Origin: an uncultured Eubacteriales bacterium | GTDB taxonomy: Bacteria > Bacillota > Clostridia > Oscillospirales > CAG-272 | Direction: 5' to 3' | Assembly (NCBI GenBank): GCA_900321265.1 | Contig: ONVJ01000183.1 | Span: 1-5,867 of the forward strand | DNA: 5,867 nt | Shown here: one piece after another, positions 1 to 5,168 of the stretch | Position numbering within the stretch: position 1 is the stretch's first letter | Layout of the letters: each line of letters begins with the position of its first letter | Made by a program: the position numbers and the translations under genes | Notes under the pieces: model-generated | Told to the model about the DNA's origin: nothing | Seen by the model: only the letters and a program-made list of their open reading frames with translations | Database searches by the model: none

Positions 1-851
1 TCGCCGAAGTTCTCGAGAGGAGCGATCTCGAAGGGCTCCCCGTCCTTAACTATCACCTGTCCGCCGCCGACCGCCTCGGCGATGTCCGACGGATCTGTCC
101 CGCTCATAAAGCCGATATAGGGCTCGCCCGAGCGCAGGATCGCGAAGAAGGGGTTGCGGGTGTCGGGATTCGCGACGGTGATCCCTCCGCTGACGCAGAG
201 GCCGGATGGCGCGCAGTCGCCGAACATGTCAAAGAAATCGCCGTTCGTCGCCCCGAGGACGGTCTCGCCCGCCTTTTCGTATTCCTCCGCCTCCTCCATG
301 ACCCGCTGGATCACCTTCGGCCTGAACACCGGATCGGCGTGCGGAGTCCCGCAGATCGCCGTCACTCTTTCGGGGTCGGCGGTCATCGTATAGACTCTGA
401 CCGGGGCTCCTTTCCCCGTCCGGTAGATCTCGGTCACCCAGGACAGGCCGCCGGCCTCTCCCCTGCCCGTCTCGGACTCGAAGACGAGCCCTCTGTCGGC
501 GCGGGTGAAGGCGGCCTCGCGGCTGATAACCGCCGATCTGTCAAAGACGACCTTTTCCCTGATCTCGGTCACGCCGTCGACGAAGAAGACGGTCGGACGG
601 CTTCCGCGTTTCGTATATACGAGCTCGATCTCTCCGGCGGCGTCGAGCTCGGCCTCGTCAAAGACGAAGATGTGCATCCTGAAATCAAAGGGCTCTCTGA
701 TATTGCTTATCTCCGCGATCCTTCTGCCGTTCAGGATACAGTATGCGTCTGTCCTCTCCTCCGCCCTGAAAAAGGCGGTCAGCGAGGCGCCCGAGCGGTA
801 GTATTCCTGCCGCTTCGTCATTCTTTTTTCTTTGATGTCATTATTTGCCAT
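1..851 (-). CDS. NAGPA-domain (phosphodiester glycosidase family) protein, 3' end cut off by window edge
   Basis: The visible part is 283 codons with no stop. From about residue 195 it carries the hallmarks of the phosphodiester glycosidase (NAGPA, formerly DUF2233) family: VLGATNGDFFDMFG (198-211), then APSGLCVSGGITV (214-226), and AEAVGGGQVIVKDGEPF (258-274), the usual 'NGxFF', 'PxGlxvxxG' and 'GGGxxlvxdG' blocks. Known members hydrolyse or bind phosphodiester-linked sugars, and in bacteria they are often linked to exopolysaccharide or cell-wall glycans; the substrate here is unknown. Residues 1-194 are a mixed beta-rich region I do not recognise. No signal peptide or hydrophobic N-terminus is visible, which is odd for a family that usually acts outside the cytoplasm. 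The start is firm: ATG at 851 has GGAGGT 8 bases upstream, and an in-frame TGA at 867-869 excludes any earlier start. It follows the MORN gene by 39 bases, so co-transcription is likely. The family call is good; the function is open. Confidence 0.85.
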   Translation of the reverse strand, partial: MANNDIKEKRMTKRQEYYRSGASLTAFFRAEERTDAYCILNGRRIAEISNIREPFDFRMHIFVFDEAELDAAGEIELVYTKRGSRPTVFFVDGVTEIREKVVFDRSAVISREAAFTRADRGLVFESETGRGEAGGLSWVTEIYRTGKGAPVRVYTMTADPERVTAICGTPHADPVFRPKVIQRVMEEAEEYEKAGETVLGATNGDFFDMFGDCAPSGLCVSGGITVANPDTRNPFFAILRSGEPYIGFMSGTDPSDIAEAVGGGQVIVKDGEPFEIAPLENFG

Positions 852-859
852 GGCGGAAG

Positions 860-865
860 ACCTCC
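860..865 (-). promoter_or_regulatory. Ribosome binding site of the NAGPA-domain gene
   Basis: GGAGGT on the minus strand lies 8 bases before the ATG at 851. It decides the start, because the next in-frame Met (residue 11) has no such signal. The site directly follows the tandem GRATGA hexamers. Confidence 0.8.
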
Positions 866-866
866 A

Positions 867-896
867 TCATCCTCATCTTCATCCTCATTCTCATTC
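867..896 (-). repeat. Five tandem GRATGA hexamers at the MORN/NAGPA gene junction
   Basis: On the minus strand five consecutive 6-base units read GAATGA, GAATGA, GGATGA, AGATGA, GGATGA. The first unit contains the stop codon of the MORN gene. With a 6-base period, each unit's TGA falls in the same frame, so the MORN frame meets five TGA codons spaced two codons apart. The next gene starts in that same frame 16 bases after the array. Slippage of a short purine-rich repeat is the simplest origin. Confidence 0.85.
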
Positions 897-1748
897 TGCC
901 GGCCCGTCTCCGCTCCCGGAGCCTTCGCCTGTGCTTCCGTCGGGCGAGACCAGCACGATCGTCCCGTTTTCAAAATATCCGGTATAGCTCGCTCTGCCCT
1001 CGACCCAGGTGTAGGTACCGTAGCCGTTGATGTTGTTTTCCGAGAACTCCCCCTCGTAGCTCTCGCCGTTCGCCCAGGTGTATTTGCCCTGTCCGTGGCG
1101 CATGTCGAGGGAAAAATCGCCTTCATAGACGTCGCCGTTCGCGAATCTGTATATTCCCTTTCCGTTCTTGATACCGAATACGTAATCGCCCTCATACTCT
1201 GTCCCGTCGGGCTTCGTCATCCTTCCGGTCCCGTTTCTCATGTCGGCCGAGAAGCCTCCCTCGTAGGTCTCTCCGTCGGCATAGACGTATTTTCCGGTCC
1301 CTTCCTTGACGCCCATGACGAAATCGCCTTCGTAAACGTCGCCGCTCGCGTACTCGTACCTTCCCTTTCCGTCGATGACGTCGGCGGTGAAATGTCCGGT
1401 GTATCTGTCGCCGTTGGCAAAGGTCATCGTCCCTTCGCCGTTGCGTTCATATGTGACCGAAAGTCCGCCGGTGTATGACGCTCCGGAGGAATACTCGATC
1501 TTTCCGTCGGGATAGCTGACCTTCGCGCGGCTCATATCCGGATAAATTATCATCCCCGAGAGGGGCTTGCCCTCCTTGTCAACCTTGCCGACGAATTTTA
1601 CGTCGGTCCCGTTGAGCCTGTGACAGGTTATATACCTGTATCCCGCAAGGTAGACGGCGGTGATCGCGGCGAAAACAGCGGCCGCCGCGATTGCAAAGAC
1701 GATGAGGAGCCTCACCTTGAAGGGGAGTTTTTTTCTGTATCTTATCAT
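891..1748 (-). CDS. Membrane-anchored MORN-repeat protein
   Basis: The product has 285 residues. A basic N-terminus (RYRKKLPFKVR) precedes one hydrophobic helix at about 14-36 (LLIVFAIAAAAVFAAITAV), predicting an N-in, C-out anchor. Residues 41-91 form a short linker. From residue 92 there are seven MORN repeats of 23-24 residues starting at 92, 116, 139, 162, 185, 208 and 231 (pattern YxGxF ... GxGxYxxxxG), and a partial eighth at 255. The last 15 residues are a Gly/Ser/Asp/Glu-rich tail. MORN arrays fold as elongated beta-hairpin strips and usually bind proteins or membranes; no enzyme domain is visible, so a scaffold or adhesion role outside the membrane is inferred. The ATG at 1748 lacks a strong Shine-Dalgarno; the nearest purine run (GGGAAAGA) is rather distant. 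A weak hairpin (arms 1767-1771 and 1794-1798) spans the upstream stop, so translation may depend on the preceding gene 34 bases away. Confidence 0.9.
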   Translation of the reverse strand: MIRYRKKLPFKVRLLIVFAIAAAAVFAAITAVYLAGYRYITCHRLNGTDVKFVGKVDKEGKPLSGMIIYPDMSRAKVSYPDGKIEYSSGASYTGGLSVTYERNGEGTMTFANGDRYTGHFTADVIDGKGRYEYASGDVYEGDFVMGVKEGTGKYVYADGETYEGGFSADMRNGTGRMTKPDGTEYEGDYVFGIKNGKGIYRFANGDVYEGDFSLDMRHGQGKYTWANGESYEGEFSENNINGYGTYTWVEGRASYTGYFENGTIVLVSPDGSTGEGSGSGDGPAE

Positions 1749-1782
1749 TTTTCGCTTGTTTCTTTCCCGGGTCTCAAAAAGT

Positions 1783-2460
1783 TCACTCTGCCGCCCGGAA
1801 CATCATTCCCACGAAGTTGTTTATCAGCATGATGATGTCGGGCAGCAGTCTGAGCGCGAAGTAGAGGGCGACGAGGATAATGACTGTCAGTATGACCGCC
1901 AGCACCGGCGACGTCCCCTTGGTCCTGAATTTCTCCTCAGCCTCAAAGACGTCCTCCTCGGGTATGTAGAATCTGTCCTTTGAGAAGTCGTATCTGTATT
2001 TCGCTTCCTTGAATTTATCCGACGGATCGGTAAGGCCCGCGGCCGCCTTCGCGCGGAAGACCTCGCGGCGTCTTTCCTGCTCCATTTCGAATTCTTCGGC
2101 CTCGACGCAGTGAAGGACGCCCTTGTAGACGTTCCCGCTGCGGATGGCGAAGGTCACCGCGGGGTTCTTCAGATATCCCGTCTCGCCCAGCGTCTTCGCC
2201 GTCTCGGGCGTATAGGCGCTGTCGTTTACGAGAGATCTTACAAATCCGCTGTAGACTCTTTTGTTGAAGACGGTCAGGATGATCCCGACGATCATCCCCA
2301 GAAAGACGGCGATAACGACGACCCTGATCCGCTCGAGAGTCAGCTCGGTTATCCCGAGGTTGTCGTACTCCCCGTATTCGACCGAAAATGCCTCGCGGAT
2401 AGCGTCGAGGATCAGCTCAAAATAGTTTTCAAGTGTTGAAAAAACCGGTTTAAACATCAT
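1783..2460 (-). CDS. Two-helix membrane protein of unknown function
   Basis: I do not recognise this 225-residue protein. It opens with an amphipathic, acidic segment (1-43), then a hydrophobic helix at about 46-66 (RVVVIAVFLGMIVGIILTVF) followed by the basic NKRVYSGFVR. A long charged middle region (about 67-183) includes an acidic and basic stretch around 120-140 (EAEEFEMEQERRREVFRAK) that is likely helical. A second hydrophobic helix spans about 185-206 (PVLAVILTVIILVALYFALR). By the positive-inside rule the middle region should be cytoplasmic. No catalytic motif is apparent. The gene sits 86 bases after parB and 34 bases before the MORN gene, so it is probably in the same transcript. The start is ATG ATG at 2460/2457 with only a weak GGA signal nearby, so residue 1 or 2 could be the true start. 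It does not look like DUF4446, a family I would half expect beside parB, being longer and having two separated helices. Confidence 0.85.
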   Translation of the reverse strand: MMFKPVFSTLENYFELILDAIREAFSVEYGEYDNLGITELTLERIRVVVIAVFLGMIVGIILTVFNKRVYSGFVRSLVNDSAYTPETAKTLGETGYLKNPAVTFAIRSGNVYKGVLHCVEAEEFEMEQERRREVFRAKAAAGLTDPSDKFKEAKYRYDFSKDRFYIPEEDVFEAEEKFRTKGTSPVLAVILTVIILVALYFALRLLPDIIMLINNFVGMMFRAAE

Positions 2461-2474
2461 TTATTCCAATTTAT

Positions 2475-2531
2475 AACCCCTTCGCTGCCGTATCCGCGGC
2501 CGCGAAAGTCGAAGAGGGTTGTGAACAACCC
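2475..2531 (-). repeat. Two overlapping, mutually exclusive hairpins between parB and the membrane-protein gene
   Basis: Hairpin A has arms GGGTTG (2516-2521) and CAACCC (2526-2531) with a 4-base loop. Hairpin B pairs 2475-2484 with 2510-2520: ten base pairs with A2515 bulged. Both use 2516-2520, so only one can form. Neither is followed by a U-run in the direction of transcription, so neither is a standard terminator. A perfect palindrome CGCGGCCGCG lies inside the loop of B. Possible roles are RNA processing or tuning between parAB and the downstream genes; this is inference. Confidence 0.4.
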
Positions 2532-2546
2532 GGTGTTTACGGTCGG

Positions 2547-3428
2547 TCAGGAGAGGAAGTCCTCTCCGCAGAGCTTTTTCAGAAGTTCCTCAAGGTCTTC
2601 GGTATCCTGGTACTCGACGGTGAGTCTGCGCTTCCCTTCCCCGCCGTCGTTTATCTTTATCCTGTGCCCGATCCTGCGGAAGGCTTCTCTCTCAAGCTGT
2701 TCGATATAGACCGCCGTCTGCTCATCGGGGACCTTGCGTGTTCTTTTCTCCCCTTTCAGAAGAGCTTTGACCTCCTTTTCGGTCTGTCTGACCGAGAGGT
2801 CCTCTGAGGTGATCCTGACCGCAAGCGACTTCATCAGATCCGCGTCCTTCAGCGGCAGCAGCGCCCGCGCGTGGCCCGCGCTGAGCAATCCCTCCGACAC
2901 CGCCGACCGGATATCCTCAGGCAGCTCAAGCAGTCTCATCGTGTTCGCGACCGCCGGACGGCTCCTTCCCGTCTTCTCGGACACCTCCTCCTGAGTCAGA
3001 CCGAATCTCTCCATCAGCGCCCGGAAGGCAAGCGCCTCCTCGATCGGCGACAGGTCCTCTCTTTGTATATTCTCTACGAGGGATACCTGCGCGGCGGCGA
3101 GCTCGTCGCCCGAGAAGACGACGCAGGGGATCTCGGTAAGACCGGCGATCCTTGAGGCTCTCCATCTTCTCTCGCCCGCCAGGATCCGGTAGGTCCCCGG
3201 GAAGTCGGTGTTTTCGGTCACGACAATCGGCTGAAGCAGTCCGACCGACGCGATCGACGCTGCCAGCGCCGCAAGCGCCGTTTCGTCAAAATTCTTCCTC
3301 GGCTGGCCCCTGGTAGGCTCGATATCCGACAGCCTCAGCGTTCTTATGTTCTTTTTTTCTTCCTCGATGATATTATCCTCAAAAAGCGAGTTGAAATTGC
3401 GTCCCAGTCCTCTTTTGGGTGCAGGCAT
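2547..3428 (-). CDS. parB: Chromosome-partitioning protein ParB (Spo0J)
   Basis: This 293-residue protein is the parS-binding CTP-dependent clamp that partners ParA. The N-terminal tail MPAPKRGLGRNFNSLF (1-16) is the ParA-stimulating segment with its conserved KRGLGR. The ParB/Srx fold follows: GQPRKNF (41-47), the CTP-binding AGERRWRAS (84-92), and VENIQREDLSPIEEA (118-132). A helix-turn-helix (LTQEEVSEKTGRSRPAVANT, 144-163) reads parS, and the C-terminal 60 residues are the expected dimerisation domain, ending VEYQDTEDLEELLKKL. Length is typical for chromosomal ParB. The start at ATG 3428 has AGGAGGG 9 bases upstream and matches the family N-terminus. It lies 117 bases downstream of parA. 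Its target sites lie just upstream of parA in the same window, which supports a chromosomal, not plasmid, system. No residue that I know to be critical is missing. Confidence 0.98.
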   Translation of the reverse strand: MPAPKRGLGRNFNSLFEDNIIEEEKKNIRTLRLSDIEPTRGQPRKNFDETALAALAASIASVGLLQPIVVTENTDFPGTYRILAGERRWRASRIAGLTEIPCVVFSGDELAAAQVSLVENIQREDLSPIEEALAFRALMERFGLTQEEVSEKTGRSRPAVANTMRLLELPEDIRSAVSEGLLSAGHARALLPLKDADLMKSLAVRITSEDLSVRQTEKEVKALLKGEKRTRKVPDEQTAVYIEQLEREAFRRIGHRIKINDGGEGKRRLTVEYQDTEDLEELLKKLCGEDFLS

Positions 3429-3437
3429 TATCTCTTG

Positions 3438-3444
3438 CCCTCCT
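3438..3444 (-). promoter_or_regulatory. Ribosome binding site of parB
   Basis: AGGAGGG on the minus strand lies 9 bases before the ATG at 3428. It is a strong Shine-Dalgarno, so parB can be translated independently of parA despite the 117-base gap. Confidence 0.85.
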
Positions 3445-3477
3445 CTGAAATCTGTAGGTCAGCGGCGACCGGCGCCG

Positions 3478-3540
3478 TATAATATATAAGTGGCAGCTAT
3501 ATTTCCGCGATAATGAGCGGCGATTTTTGTATATATTATA
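3478..3540. repeat. Inverted repeat flanking the middle of the parA-parB gap
   Basis: Perfect 11-base AT-only arms TATAATATATA (3478-3488) and TATATATTATA (3530-3540) enclose 41 bases. Inside is a short CCGC/GCGG hairpin (3505-3508 with 3517-3520). The arms resemble -10 boxes (TATAAT on the minus strand at 3535-3540), but no -35 box stands at the right distance, so I do not call a promoter. It may act as an mRNA-level separator between parA and parB. Simple AT-rich sequence could give such arms by chance. Confidence 0.45.
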
Positions 3541-3545
3541 TAAAA

Positions 3546-4337
3546 TCAGATCCTCGAAATGAGTTCCCTTGCGATGTCCATATACTCGGAAGCGACCTTG
3601 CAGTGCCTGTCGAGGTAGTAGACCGGCATGCCGTATGAGGGGGCCTCGGAGGCCCTTACACTGCGGGAGACCACGGTCTTGAACAGCTTGTCGCCGTAGT
3701 GGTCCTTCAGCTCCTTGACGACCTGCGTCGTCAGCAGCAGCCTGCCGTTGTGCATCGTGAGCAGTATACCGATAACCGAAAGCGAGCCGTTGTACTTCTG
3801 CCTGATCTTCGAGACGGTGATCATCAGCTGAGACAGACCCTCAAGAGCATAGAACTCGCACTGCATCGGAACGATGATACCGTCGCAGGCGGCCATTGCC
3901 TCGATGGTGAGCATGCCGAGGGAAGGCGGGCAGTCTACGATGATGTAATCGTAGCTGTCGCGGATGAGATCGAGGGCTCTTTTCAGGTAATAGGGGCTAT
4001 CCTCATCAGAAAAGAGCTCAAATTCTGCGCCCGAAAGCGAGATCGTCGCGGGGATGAGCGAAAGACCGGCATACTCGGTCGGGACGACAGCCGATTTAAC
4101 TGCTTCTGAGAGCCTTTCATCGGCACACTCCTCTGCCTGGAGCGCAAGTATCTCCCTTACGGTCTGTTTCAGACCTTTTTTTGCGATCCCGAGGCCGCTT
4201 GTCGCGTTTCCCTGAGGATCAAGATCCACCATAAGGACCTTTTTATTCAAAAGCCCGAGGGAAGCAGCGACATTCACCGCCGACGTCGTCTTCCCTACCC
4301 CGCCTTTCTGGTTGGCAAAAGCAATAATTTTACCCAT
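3546..4337 (-). CDS. parA: Chromosome-partitioning ATPase ParA (Soj)
   Basis: This 263-residue Walker-type ATPase binds DNA non-specifically when ATP-bound and is released by ParB, which helps move origins and, in Soj proteins, can also affect DnaA. From the chosen start the order is MGKIIAFANQ, deviant Walker A KGGVGKTT (11-18) with both the signature and catalytic lysines, Walker A' VDLDPQGNATSG (37-48), Walker B IIVDCPPSLGMLTIEA (132-147), and VRASEAPSYGMPV (227-239), the Soj DNA-binding and C-terminal signature. Length matches chromosomal Soj (about 250-265). I chose ATG 4337 over an in-frame GTG at 4346: GGTGAT upstream of 4337 aligns with the 3' part of the full Shine-Dalgarno consensus, and MGKIIA is the family's usual N-terminus. 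It is the first gene of the left-going operon, with a strong promoter just upstream. Confidence 0.98.
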   Translation of the reverse strand: MGKIIAFANQKGGVGKTTSAVNVAASLGLLNKKVLMVDLDPQGNATSGLGIAKKGLKQTVREILALQAEECADERLSEAVKSAVVPTEYAGLSLIPATISLSGAEFELFSDEDSPYYLKRALDLIRDSYDYIIVDCPPSLGMLTIEAMAACDGIIVPMQCEFYALEGLSQLMITVSKIRQKYNGSLSVIGILLTMHNGRLLLTTQVVKELKDHYGDKLFKTVVSRSVRASEAPSYGMPVYYLDRHCKVASEYMDIARELISRI

Positions 4338-4371
4338 ATCAATCACCGACTCTTTTTATACTTGTCTATTT

Positions 4372-4400
4372 ATTATATCATAGAAATTTGATCAATTCAA
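4372..4400 (-). promoter_or_regulatory. Sigma-A type promoter of the parAB operon
   Basis: On the minus strand, -35 TTGAAT (4395-4400), a 17-base spacer and -10 TATAAT (4372-4377) lie in the right order. TG one base before the -10 (4379-4380) makes it a perfect extended -10. The start of transcription should be near 4365, leaving a leader of about 28 bases before ATG 4337. The -10 is consensus and the -35 is 4/6. Confidence 0.85.
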
Positions 4401-4410
4401 GTAAGACGAA

Positions 4411-4428
4411 TGATTTTTATAAAAATCA
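4411..4428. promoter_or_regulatory. Perfect 18-bp palindrome upstream of the parA promoter
   Basis: TGATTTTTATAAAAATCA is its own reverse complement. It ends 11 bases before the -35 box of the parA promoter, centred near -54 relative to the predicted start. It could be an operator for a dimeric regulator, or an AT-rich UP-element contacted by RNA polymerase. Which, if either, is not shown by the sequence. Confidence 0.55.
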
Positions 4429-4552
4429 GTATGCGATAAACAAGAATAATTACCAAAAACGATTGTTATTTCTCATTGTTCTACATTCTACATCCATTTT
4501 CTCATATAATTCTCTTCTTTTCCTTCAATTTACACACAAATCCAAGTTGTTT

Positions 4553-4568
4553 TGTTTCACATGAAAAA
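4553..4568. promoter_or_regulatory. Degenerate parS site (14/16)
   Basis: TGTTTCACATGAAAAA differs from TGTTTCACGTGAAACA at positions 9 and 15. The left half-site is intact. It is the copy nearest parA, about 190 bases upstream of the predicted transcription start, and may be a weaker ParB site or a decaying copy. Confidence 0.6.
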
Positions 4569-4640
4569 TTTCTTTCTAACTGTCAAAAACTTTTCTTGTA
4601 CCAGGTAATCAATTATTGGTGACCGGATTAAATTAACTGA

Positions 4641-4670
4641 AAATACATTTTTCAAAAAATGATTGTATTT
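4641..4670. repeat. AT-rich imperfect inverted repeat
   Basis: AAATACA (4641-4647) pairs with TGTATTT (4664-4670), and the inner ATTTTT (4647-4652) with AAAAAT (4655-4660), leaving a three-base bulge on one side. There is no GC-rich stem, so it is not a terminator. Such elements can melt or cruciform readily; chance is a fair alternative in sequence this rich in A and T. Confidence 0.35.
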
Positions 4671-4719
4671 CTTTCAAAAGCCCGCCGGCAATCAATCCGC
4701 CCACCCTATCAGGGTTATA

Positions 4720-4735
4720 TGTTTCACGTGAAACA
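4720..4735. promoter_or_regulatory. parS site (16/16)
   Basis: TGTTTCACGTGAAACA is an exact match to the conserved bacterial parS palindrome. It lies 383 bases upstream of the parA start codon. ParB encoded in this window should load here and spread. Confidence 0.97.
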
Positions 4736-4801
4736 ATTCAATTTCAGTGAGCAGAAATCTCCTTTGGAAATCCAATCAGATATTTGCGTCTTTGATCCAC
4801 G

Positions 4802-4817
4802 CGTTTCACGTGAAACA
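4802..4817. promoter_or_regulatory. parS site (15/16)
   Basis: CGTTTCACGTGAAACA differs from the consensus only at the first base. It begins 82 bases after the start of the perfect site at 4720. Confidence 0.93.
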
Positions 4818-4947
4818 AATCATCAAACGAAAACGTAATCAGACTTAGAAAAAGCACTGATAAAGTTCTTTATATTTGCTGCAAATTGAAGTTTGGATCA
4901 AAATTGGCTCAGACACGGGGCAAAAAATTACCTTGATGATACAGCTA

Positions 4948-4978
4948 CTGATTATCCGGATACTTATCTTGTAATCAG
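4948..4978. repeat. Inverted repeat CTGATTA ... TAATCAG
   Basis: Perfect 7-base arms (4948-4954 and 4972-4978) flank a 17-base loop that contains TTATCCGGA, a 7/9 match to a DnaA box. No U-run follows on either strand, so it is not a terminator. Role unknown. Confidence 0.35.
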
Positions 4979-5086
4979 CAGACAGATCAATGTCTCACAA
5001 CCTTTTGAAACCATTTAATAAGGATTATTGTCGCTTTTCCGGATGAAATTTCAGTATTATTATCAAATCGCCTCAAATATTTGTCA

Positions 5087-5102
5087 TCATCTTGTAAGAT
5101 GA
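5087..5102. repeat. 16-bp palindrome-like inverted repeat
   Basis: TCATCTTGTAAGATGA has two perfect 7-base arms around GT. It is followed on the plus strand by a run of A, which excludes a plus-strand terminator. It lies 51 bases left of the third strong parS site, and could be a protein-binding palindrome. Confidence 0.4.
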
Positions 5103-5126
5103 AAAAAAGCATATTGCAGGATCATA

Positions 5127-5135
5127 TTGTCCACA
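5127..5135 (+). promoter_or_regulatory. DnaA-box-like 9-mer
   Basis: TTGTCCACA differs from the strong DnaA box TTATCCACA at one base. It is the only copy with a single mismatch that I find in the intergenic region; TTATCCGGA (4952-4960) and TGATCCACG (4793-4801) match at 7/9. It sits 18 bases left of the parS at 5153. One such 9-mer is expected by chance fairly often. Confidence 0.35.
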
Positions 5136-5152
5136 ATCTGGATTTTTTGATT

Positions 5153-5168
5153 TGTTTCACGTGAAACA
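5153..5168. promoter_or_regulatory. parS site (16/16)
   Basis: TGTTTCACGTGAAACA is an exact match to the parS consensus, and symmetry extends one base further each side (5152-5169). It lies 351 bases right of the 4802 site. Confidence 0.97.

Noticed and set aside
339..1478. Long open frame on the plus strand (about 379 codons) opposite the NAGPA and MORN genes
   Set aside because: It is the antisense shadow of two well supported genes, including a Ser-rich run that is only the reverse of the GRATGA hexamers. It shows no domain and no suitable ribosome site. GC-rich codon bias easily keeps such frames open.
1763..1776. CTTTCCCGGGTCTC resembles the Noc nucleoid-occlusion site ATTTCCCGGGAAAT
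   Set aside because: Only the left half and core match (9 of 14) and symmetry is lost on the right. One partial match in a gene gap is not evidence for Noc binding.
3546..3548. parA and parB lie in the same frame, and the frame after the parA stop stays open for about 29 codons to a second TGA
   Set aside because: The translated extension has no protein-like character, the parA C-terminus is already complete, and parB has its own start and strong ribosome site. A fusion or read-through is not supported.
4505..4510. TATAAT on the plus strand, possible rightward promoter
   Set aside because: No -35-like hexamer lies 16-18 bases upstream; the sequence at that distance is CTACAT, and no gene follows.
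4680..4715. GC-rich patch with GCCGGC followed by CTTTTG on the minus strand, possible terminator
   Set aside because: The GC tracts (GGGCGG and GGCGGGC on the minus strand) are direct, not inverted, repeats, so no stable stem precedes the short T-run.
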